Made by a program: the position numbers and the translations under genes. A DNA stretch of 12,218 bases from VGWG01 sp964580075 (GTDB lineage Bacteria; Verrucomicrobiota; Kiritimatiellia; RFP12; JAAYNR01). Below are positions 7,519 through 12,218 of this stretch, in pieces (the first letter of the stretch is position 1; the number at the start of each line of letters is the position of its first letter). The stretch is from contig CAZOJL010000115.1 of assembly GCA_964580075.1 (NCBI GenBank), positions 1 through 12,218 on the forward strand, read 5' to 3'. Below the pieces are notes generated by a model. The model was not told where the DNA came from. It was given only the letters and a program-made list of their open reading frames with translations, and searched no databases.

Positions 7519-9170
7519 CGCGTGTGCCTTTCTCGTGCCGCATGAACGGATGCGTACTGTGTCCCGGCGGACGGCGTATGGATGCGGCGTCCGGCGATCA
7601 CCGTCGGCCTCACGGTCTCGCTTCGTTCCGGATAATCCAGCGTGTAGTGCAGGCCCCGGCTCTCCCGGCGGTGGGCCGCACTCCGGATGATCAGCGCCGC
7701 CACATCGGCGATATTGCGCAATTCGAGCGTGTCGGGCGTAACCCAGTATTCAAAATAATACTGGCGGATCTCGCGGCGCAGGTTGGCGATGCGCCGCAAC
7801 GCCCGTTCGAGCCGCTTGCCGGTGCGCACGATCCCGACATAGTCCCACATGCAGGTCCTGACTTCGTTCCAGTTGTGCGACACCACCACCTGCTCGTCGC
7901 TCACCACCGCGTCCCCATACTGCCAATCGGGGATCGCCATGTCGATCCGCCCGGGCTGCTCACGGCCGATGTGATCGGCCAGGGCATGGGCACAGACCAG
8001 CGCCTCCAGCAGGGAGTTGCTGGCGAGCCGATTGGCGCCGTGCAGGCCGGTACAGGCGCACTCGCCCACGGCCAACAGCCCCGGAAGCGTCGTCTCTCCC
8101 GCAACCGTCGCCTTGATGCCGCCACAGCAGTAATGGGCCGCGGGAACCACCGGCACCAGATCGGTGGCCATGTTGATGCCAAAGCGCAGCGCAGTCGCAA
8201 AAATCGTGGGGAACCGTTCCTCGATGAACGCCCGGGGCTTGTTCCGGATATCCAGACAGCAGTAGGGAGCGGCGGACCGCTTCATTTCGGCATCGATCGC
8301 ACGCGCCACAATGTCGCGAGGCGCCAGGGCCCCGCGCGGGTCGTACTTCAGCATAAAGGGCTGGCCGTCGCGATCCACCAACTCGGCGCCCTCGCCCCGA
8401 ACCGCCTCGCTGATGAGAAAGTTTTTGGCCTGCGGATGGTAGAGGCAGGTCGGATGAAACTGGATAAACTCCATGTTGGCGATGTCCGCGCCAGCCCGCC
8501 AGGCGATCGCGATCCCGTCGCCCGTCGCGATATCGGGGTTGCTCGTGTAGAGGTAGACCCTGCCGCAACCGCCGGTCGCCAGGATCGTCCACGGCGCCCG
8601 GACCGCGCTGATCTCCCCGGACGCCTCGTCCAACAGATAGGCACCGATGCATCGATTAGGCCCGGCCAGCCCGAGCCAGCGTGTCGTGATGGCGTCGATC
8701 ACCACCGTCCGTTCGCGGACAACAATATGGGGATGCGCCAGCACGCGCTCCAGCAGCACGCTTTCCACGCGCCGGCCGGTAATGTCTCCCGCGTGCAACA
8801 CACGCCGCTGCGTATGGCCTCCCTCGCGCCCCAGGTCATAGCCGCTGACACTCTCGGGGCTTTCACTGAAGCGCACGCCCCACCGCTCGAGATCGGCAAT
8901 CCGGGCCGGGCCGTCCGCGACGATCCGCCGCACCACCGTTTCGTCGCACAACCCCGCGCCCGCATCGAGCGTGTCGGCGATATGCTGTTCGAACGTGTCT
9001 CCCGGTTCCAGGACGCAGGCGATGCCGCCTTGCGCGTAATTACTGTTGCTTTCGGCCGATTCCTTCTTGGTTGCCAGCAATACGCGGCCGCGATCCGCTA
9101 CCTGCAGCGCAGCGGACAACCCCGCAATGCCGCTTCCCGCAACAAAAAAGTCAACCGATTCGATGCGCAT
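7515..9170 (-). CDS. nadB: L-aspartate oxidase NadB
   Basis: NadB oxidises L-aspartate to iminoaspartate, the first step of NAD synthesis; NadA (not in this window) then uses the product. The 551-residue flavoprotein begins with the FAD-binding GSGIAG (12-17), followed by NYAQGGIA (44-51). Active-site segments are intact: REGGH (115-119), QFHPT with H239, LAPRDIVARAID with R285, AAHY with H346, and GANRLASNSLLEA with R381. These match the E. coli residues E121, H244, R290, H351 and R386 with a constant offset of five. Length is close to the E. coli enzyme. The paralogue SdhA/FrdA is unlikely because of the SNYAQGGIA and LHGANRLASNSLLEA contexts. It is the first gene of a two-gene operon with the membrane/TPR protein. 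A weak GGGAAAG lies upstream of the ATG. Confidence 0.95.
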   Translation of the reverse strand: MRIESVDFFVAGSGIAGLSAALQVADRGRVLLATKKESAESNSNYAQGGIACVLEPGDTFEQHIADTLDAGAGLCDETVVRRIVADGPARIADLERWGVRFSESPESVSGYDLGREGGHTQRRVLHAGDITGRRVESVLLERVLAHPHIVVRERTVVIDAITTRWLGLAGPNRCIGAYLLDEASGEISAVRAPWTILATGGCGRVYLYTSNPDIATGDGIAIAWRAGADIANMEFIQFHPTCLYHPQAKNFLISEAVRGEGAELVDRDGQPFMLKYDPRGALAPRDIVARAIDAEMKRSAAPYCCLDIRNKPRAFIEERFPTIFATALRFGINMATDLVPVVPAAHYCCGGIKATVAGETTLPGLLAVGECACTGLHGANRLASNSLLEALVCAHALADHIGREQPGRIDMAIPDWQYGDAVVSDEQVVVSHNWNEVRTCMWDYVGIVRTGKRLERALRRIANLRREIRQYYFEYWVTPDTLELRNIADVAALIIRSAAHRRESRGLHYTLDYPERSETVRPTVIAGRRIHTPSAGTQYASVHAARERHTR

Positions 9171-9194
9171 GAAATAGCTTTCCCAGACTCACAC

Positions 9195-9224
9195 TTGACA
9201 AGACCGGCGGTTAGACGTCATATT
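9195..9224 (+). promoter_or_regulatory. Sigma70-type promoter for argC-parB
   Basis: A perfect -35 TTGACA (9195-9200) is followed after 18 bp by CATATT (9219-9224), which matches the -10 consensus at four of six positions. The start would fall near 9231, with a leader of about 85 nt that includes a seven-T run (9272-9279 region). On the other strand a TAATAT box (complement of 9220-9225) overlaps the same -10 and could serve nadB, but its -35 is poor. The whole 9171-9314 gap holds no ORF. Confidence 0.55.
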
Positions 9225-9314
9225 AACACGAATTGAACGGATGGGAAGAGCGGACTTACAGCTTTTTTTATCCTCACATCAGGCAGACAAAACCCGTTTA
9301 AGGCGATTAACCCC

Positions 9315-10370
9315 ATGATTTCGGTCAAAATTATCGGCGCCACTGGCTATGGCGGAGTCGGCATCACGGAATTGGTGATGAATCACCCCGAGGCCAAACT
9401 GGTCACGATGGTCGATCTCGAAGACGTCGGCAAACCCATCAGCGCCGTCTATCCCCATCTGACCGGCTTCTGCGACCTTCCCATCCGAGCGCCCGATGAT
9501 CCGGCGGCGTCCGAGCCGACGGATGTCGTTTTCTACTCGACACCGGACGGCGTCGGCATGACCCTCGCCCGCGCCGATCTCGCCAGAGGTTCCAAGGTCA
9601 TCGATTACAGCGGTGATTTCCGCTTTACGACGCCCGAAGCCTATGCCGATTATGCCACCCGCATCGGCCGCAACCCCGTGCATGCCGCGCCCGATCTTCT
9701 CGGAGGCAACGCCTACGGCCTGGCCGAGCTCCACCGCGACACGATCCGCAACGCCCGGATCGTGGGCAATCCCGGATGCTTTGCGACGAGTTGCATCCTC
9801 GGTCTCGCACCCGCCGCAAAGGCCGGTCTAGTCGATCCCCAAAGCCTCATCTGCGACTGCACCACCGGGGTCTCCGGAGCCGGCAAGAAGGTCGCGGCCA
9901 CCTTCCACTACCCGGCCCGCTACGAGCAGATGAACGCCTACAAGCTCGCCGGTCACCAACACGTCTGCGAGGTCGAGCGCGAACTCTCGCTCCTCGCGGG
10001 CCGCGAGATGCGCGTCACCTTCACCACGCACGTGGCACCCATCTGCCGCGGCATCATGTCCACCCTCTACGGCACGCTGGCCTCCCCGCTCACCGAAGAG
10101 CAGGCGATCGACTGCTACCGCGCCTTCTACGCGGGAAGCCCCTTTGTCCGCATTTTCCCCAGTACGGCGGCGATCGGCACGTTCCATGTCCGCGGCACGA
10201 ATTTCTGCAATCTGGTCGTCAGTGTCGACCCCCGGACCAATCGCCTGCGGATTGTCTCGTACATCGACAATCTGATGAAGGGCCAGGCTGGATCGGCGAT
10301 GCAGAATATGAATCTGATGTGCCACTGTGATGAAACCCTCGGTCTCAACCGTCCAGGAAACTACCCGTGA
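9315..10370 (+). CDS. argC: N-acetyl-gamma-glutamyl-phosphate reductase ArgC
   Basis: ArgC reduces N-acetylglutamyl phosphate to the semialdehyde with NADPH, the third step of arginine synthesis. The 351-residue protein has the length of type-1 AGPRs. Its Rossmann motif is GATGYGG (8-14); many homologues have GATGYTG. The catalytic cysteine is C155 in GNPGCFATS, and H214 in KLAGHQH lies in the region of the catalytic histidine. The C-terminal KGQAGSAMQNMNLM (322-335) is typical of the family. The ATG at 9315 has AAGG 11 nt upstream, a weak site. The last bases overlap the GTG start of parB. No other arg gene is in the window, so the arginine genes are scattered in this genome. Confidence 0.94.
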   Translation: MISVKIIGATGYGGVGITELVMNHPEAKLVTMVDLEDVGKPISAVYPHLTGFCDLPIRAPDDPAASEPTDVVFYSTPDGVGMTLARADLARGSKVIDYSGDFRFTTPEAYADYATRIGRNPVHAAPDLLGGNAYGLAELHRDTIRNARIVGNPGCFATSCILGLAPAAKAGLVDPQSLICDCTTGVSGAGKKVAATFHYPARYEQMNAYKLAGHQHVCEVERELSLLAGREMRVTFTTHVAPICRGIMSTLYGTLASPLTEEQAIDCYRAFYAGSPFVRIFPSTAAIGTFHVRGTNFCNLVVSVDPRTNRLRIVSYIDNLMKGQAGSAMQNMNLMCHCDETLGLNRPGNYP

Positions 10371-11416
10371 GCAAAAAGAAATCCGCGCCGCCGCTCAAGA
10401 AACCGACCGCATCCGCCGCCGCCAAAGGACGCCACGGCCTGGGCCGCGGCCTGGGTGCGCTCATCAGCACGGCCCCGGTGGCGGATGACGCCACACACGC
10501 GCCGCACCCGTCTGCAGAACAAGCGACCCCGGCGTCTGCCTCGCAGCCCCCGCCGCCCGCAGCCCCCTCCCCCATAACTCTCCAGCCCGGCCAGCAAGCC
10601 GTCCTGACCCTCCCGGTGGGAGAAATCGCGCGCTGCCCATGGCAGCCCCGCTCCGTCTTCGACCACGAGGCGCTGCGCGAACTCGCCGACTCGATCAGGG
10701 CCCACGGCGTGATTCAGCCCCTCATTTGCCGCAAATCGCCAACCGGCGGGTTCGAACTGATCGCCGGCGAGCGCCGTCTGCGCGCGGCGATCGAAGCGGG
10801 ACTCGCACGCGTGCCGGTGATCGTCCTTGACGCGGCCGACCGCGACGCCGCCGAGATGGCCGTCATCGAAAACATCCAGCGCGAAGACCTCAATGTCATC
10901 GAAGAGGCCGAGGGGTACCACACCCTCGTCGAGACGTTCACCCTCACCCAGCAGGAGGTCGCCGACCGCGTCGGCAAGTCGCGTCCATCCGTCGCCAACG
11001 CCCTGCGCCTCCTCGACCTCCCCGACGAAGTCAAACAGCTCCTCTCCTCGAATCTCATCTCCACCGGACACGCCAAAGTCCTCCTCGGCGTGACGGATCC
11101 CTCCGAGCAGACCCTCCTCTCCCACAAGTGCGTGACCGAGGGGATGACCGTCCGCAGCCTGGAGCGCCACGTCATCCGGCGCAAAAACGCCCAGAACGCC
11201 GACGCCCTCGCGCGACTGCCAAAACCCGACATGCCCGACGCCCACCTCAAGGATCTCGCGGACCGCATGAACCGCCATTTTGGGACCCATGTGCGGCTCA
11301 CCTCCAGCCAGACCTATGCCAACGGCAAACGGGCCAAGGGCTGCATCGAAATCGACTTCTACGACAACGACGACCTCGACCGCCTCCTCTCCCTCCTTGG
11401 CATCACCGTGGATTGA
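10367..11416 (+). CDS. parB: ParB/Spo0J-family chromosome partitioning protein
   Basis: ParB binds parS sites near the origin, spreads as a CTP-dependent clamp and works with ParA to segregate the chromosome. The 349-residue protein opens with a basic stretch and GLGRGLGALIS (24-34), the ParA-interaction motif. A Pro/Ala-rich linker (about 35-75) makes it longer than a typical ParB. Next are the clamp-domain box PWQPRSVFD (91-99), GERR (134-137, CTP binding) and ENIQREDL (158-165), a helix-turn-helix (about 184-209, TQQEVADRVGKSRPSVANAL) and the C-terminal dimerisation segment IEIDFYDNDDLDRLL (327-341). It starts at a GTG that overlaps the argC stop (GTGA), with AGGA 8 nt upstream. ParA, usually adjacent, is absent here. 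A chromosomal ParB is more likely than a plasmid one given the neighbours. No parS-like TGTTNCACGTGAAACA site was seen. Confidence 0.93.
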   Translation: MSKKKSAPPLKKPTASAAAKGRHGLGRGLGALISTAPVADDATHAPHPSAEQATPASASQPPPPAAPSPITLQPGQQAVLTLPVGEIARCPWQPRSVFDHEALRELADSIRAHGVIQPLICRKSPTGGFELIAGERRLRAAIEAGLARVPVIVLDAADRDAAEMAVIENIQREDLNVIEEAEGYHTLVETFTLTQQEVADRVGKSRPSVANALRLLDLPDEVKQLLSSNLISTGHAKVLLGVTDPSEQTLLSHKCVTEGMTVRSLERHVIRRKNAQNADALARLPKPDMPDAHLKDLADRMNRHFGTHVRLTSSQTYANGKRAKGCIEIDFYDNDDLDRLLSLLGITVD

Positions 11417-11449
11417 ACCTAAAAAGGGCAGAAGACTGTGAGACTGTGA
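11416..11449. repeat. AACCTAAAAA element plus 8-bp tandem repeat after parB
   Basis: AACCTAAAAA (11416-11425) overlaps the last base of the parB stop codon and is the exact inverse of 75-84. Eight bases later GACTGTGA occurs twice in tandem (11434-11449), followed by GGCTGG. No hairpin terminator is seen at the parB end. Together with 51-84 this suggests a dispersed intergenic element with a variable tandem-repeat core. Confidence 0.5.
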
Positions 11450-11526
11450 GGCTGGCAAGAGAACGGCTTACATAACTGCGCCTCGACACCAGATGGGTGT
11501 GGACGTGCAACTGCATAACCGTCTTT

Positions 11527-11553
11527 CTTTGTGCTCTTTGCGCTCTTTGTGGT
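11527..11553. repeat. 9-bp tandem repeat, CTTTGTGCT type, three units
   Basis: Three imperfect nonamers follow each other: CTTTGTGCT, CTTTGCGCT and CTTTGTGGT. Sequences of this CTTTGCG/CTTTGTG kind recur between genes in many environmental bacterial genomes, to my recollection. Fifteen bases downstream is TTTTAGGTT (11568-11576), the third copy of the element found at 75-84 and 11416-11425. Confidence 0.7.
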
Positions 11554-11576
11554 GAATCAACTGCCGGTTTTAGGTT

Positions 11577-11602
11577 AAAGAATCGAGCAGGGACTCTTTT
11601 TT
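11577..11602 (+). terminator. Weak terminator-like hairpin
   Basis: AAAGAATC (11577-11584) can pair with GACTCTTT (11592-11599) with one mismatch around a 7-nt loop, and the T run continues to 11602. The stem is AT-rich and weak. It lies about 160 bp after parB and could end that transcript, but the match may be fortuitous. Confidence 0.25.
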
Positions 11603-11660
11603 GCAGCCGCCTTGGCAAAAATGACTCGCCAACTGCCACCGAAAATGGGATACTTCTACC

Positions 11661-11821
11661 ATGAAAGCACGGTTCACGCACTGGAAGGAATCTGATGGCC
11701 GCTACCTCGGCTTAAGGAATCTGATGGCCGCTACCTCGGCTTCCTCAACGACTACCCTGACCACTGGACGCAGGGCGACGACCTCGCCGATTTGAAGACG
11801 CATGCAGAAGGCGGGTTATGA
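11661..11821 (+). pseudogene. Decayed HicB-family antitoxin, frameshifted and truncated
   Basis: The ATG at 11661 opens MKARFTHWKESDGRYLG. A 29-bp tandem duplication (11685-11742) then shifts the frame, and reading stops at 11793-11795 after 44 codons. If one copy is removed, the frame continues as FLNDYPDHWTQGDDLADLKTH. This fits the first strand-strand-helix of HicB-type antitoxins, which have a pattern like W-x-D-G-x-x-x-G-x-L-x-x-x-P-x-x-x-T-Q-G-x-x-x-x-x-L. The match stops after DLKTH; the next residues (AEGGL, stop at 11819-11821) are not HicB-like, so the 3' part was also lost. No HicA toxin follows. HicB proteins bind and neutralise HicA and repress their own operon; this copy should do neither. 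Family recognition is by pattern, not by search. Confidence 0.6.
11685..11742 (+). repeat. 29-bp perfect tandem duplication
   Basis: Two identical 29-bp units lie head to tail at 11685-11713 and 11714-11742. Both begin AAGGAATCTG and end CTCGGCTT. Because 29 is not a multiple of three, the duplication breaks the HicB-like reading frame. Perfect identity suggests a recent slippage or short-homology event. Confidence 0.95.
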
Positions 11822-11904
11822 AGCAGACGGTGTTCTGCAAGATTGCGGACCTGTGGATGCCGATTATCTGCACGCCGGATGCGATGATGCCGGCGGAGGA
11901 GTAA
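11803..11904 (+). pseudogene. Remnant 3' end of a PIN-domain-like toxin
   Basis: Only a tail is left. One frame gives MQKAGYE (11803-11822 region) and another gives MPIICTPDAMMPAEE with a TAA at 11902-11904. Many PIN-domain toxin proteins end with a pattern like KAGYE-x-P-x-ICTPEEL. Joining the two pieces, by leaving out 34 bp (11823-11856), would restore such a tail. The upstream part of the PIN domain, with its acidic catalytic residues, is absent; instead the fragment abuts the HicB-like remnant. As it stands a 28-codon ORF runs from the ATG at 11818. The identification rests on about 20 residues and is tentative, but the following ORF is of the kind usually found after such genes. Confidence 0.45.
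11895..11901 (+). promoter_or_regulatory. Strong ribosome binding site
   Basis: GGAGGAG lies 7 nt before the ATG at 11909 and inside the end of the PIN-like remnant. It is the best Shine-Dalgarno match seen in the window and supports the small ORF as a real, or recently real, gene. Confidence 0.65.
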
Positions 11905-11908
11905 GACC

Positions 11909-12133
11909 ATGTGGAAGGACCCCATTGTGGAAGAGGTGCGGAAGTCGCGAGCGCAACTCGTGATCGAGTGGCAGAATGCGCGGAATGGATCTGCGGGAAT
12001 GCAGAAGGCCATCTTCGAGCGATGGACCGGACGCAAAGTCTTTTACGAACCGTGCCATCGGAAGCAAATGGCCGCCGCTGGCCGGGTCGCCGAAGGACAA
12101 ACCCCGGCTTACGGGACGTCGGACCAAGGGTGA
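11909..12133 (+). CDS. Small DPIVEEVR-type protein, possible orphan toxin-antitoxin partner
   Basis: This 74-codon ORF begins MWKDPIVEEVRKSRAQ. Short proteins starting (W)xDPIVEEVR commonly follow PIN or other toxin-antitoxin genes in bacteria, to my knowledge; their function is not well established. Residues 1-16 fit this pattern well. Residues 17-48, including FERWTGRKVFYEP (36-48), may keep the family's later R-x-x-x-G-R-x-V segment, but the middle lacks the usual acidic/aromatic pattern. The last 26 residues look unrelated and may be read-through into non-coding DNA. The strong ribosome binding site argues for translation. The missing upstream toxin makes it an orphan at best. Decay is equally possible. 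Confidence 0.5.
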   Translation: MWKDPIVEEVRKSRAQLVIEWQNARNGSAGMQKAIFERWTGRKVFYEPCHRKQMAAAGRVAEGQTPAYGTSDQG

Positions 12134-12218
12134 GTCCGATTATGAGAGGCCCGACAAGGGACAGGGATGAATGGCGCTAAGTTAAGCGATGCGTCCGATC
12201 ATAATCCTAATCGTAATC
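12134..12218. repeat. TAATC hexamer run at the window end
   Basis: ATAATC, CTAATC and GTAATC stand in tandem at 12201-12218, preceded by GATC, and may continue beyond the window. They are the inverse of the GATTAC/GATTAT run at 125-139. The 12134-12200 stretch before them holds nothing recognisable. Confidence 0.55.

Noticed and set aside
7524..9236. Open frame of 570 codons on the plus strand opposite nadB
   Set aside because: It mirrors the high-GC codon pattern of nadB, has no recognisable domain, and nadB has all its active-site residues.
10361..11458. Open frame of 365 codons antisense to parB
   Set aside because: ParB motifs are complete on the plus strand; the antisense product is a low-complexity shadow.

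Overview
This is a 12.2 kb stretch of a GC-rich bacterial chromosome. It holds seven full-length genes and a decayed, repeat-rich tail. Every recognisable gene is bacterial housekeeping or a common bacterial family: SNF2 helicase, Gfo/Idh/MocA oxidoreductase, TrmB, NadB, ArgC and ParB. No phage, plasmid, transposase, rRNA, tRNA or CRISPR signal was found. The organism cannot be fixed from the sequence. The gene mix and the short tandem repeats between genes recall verrucomicrobial or kiritimatiellotal (PVC-group) genomes, but that is a weak guess.

Layout. 1-371 is non-coding: a 7-bp tandem repeat, a 10-bp element shared with the 3' flank, a consensus-like TTGACA promoter and a strong hairpin in the leader. 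372-5338 (+) is a block of SNF2-family ATPase with a SWIM zinc finger, Gfo/Idh/MocA-like oxidoreductase and trmB; the last two overlap by one base. 5317-9170 (-) is a two-gene operon, nadB then a membrane protein with C-terminal TPR-like repeats, coupled by an ATGA overlap. The membrane protein gene runs into the 3' end of trmB (22-bp convergent overlap). 9171-9314 is a divergent promoter region. 9315-11416 (+) is argC and parB, coupled by a GTGA overlap and without parA. 11417-12218 has no large gene. It carries microsatellite-like repeats and what look like relics of toxin-antitoxin genes: a HicB-like antitoxin start frameshifted by a 29-bp tandem duplication, the tail of a PIN-domain-like toxin, and a short ORF beginning MWKDPIVEEVR that still has a strong ribosome binding site.

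How the genes work together. There is no single pathway. NadB starts NAD synthesis from aspartate, ArgC acts in arginine synthesis, TrmB modifies tRNA and ParB acts in chromosome segregation. The most informative links are the overlapping gene pairs (oxidoreductase-trmB, nadB-membrane protein, argC-parB), which imply co-translation. I see no convincing new multi-gene system. The best leads are the decayed toxin-antitoxin cluster, the nadB-linked membrane/TPR protein, the argC-parB pair and the dispersed intergenic repeat elements.
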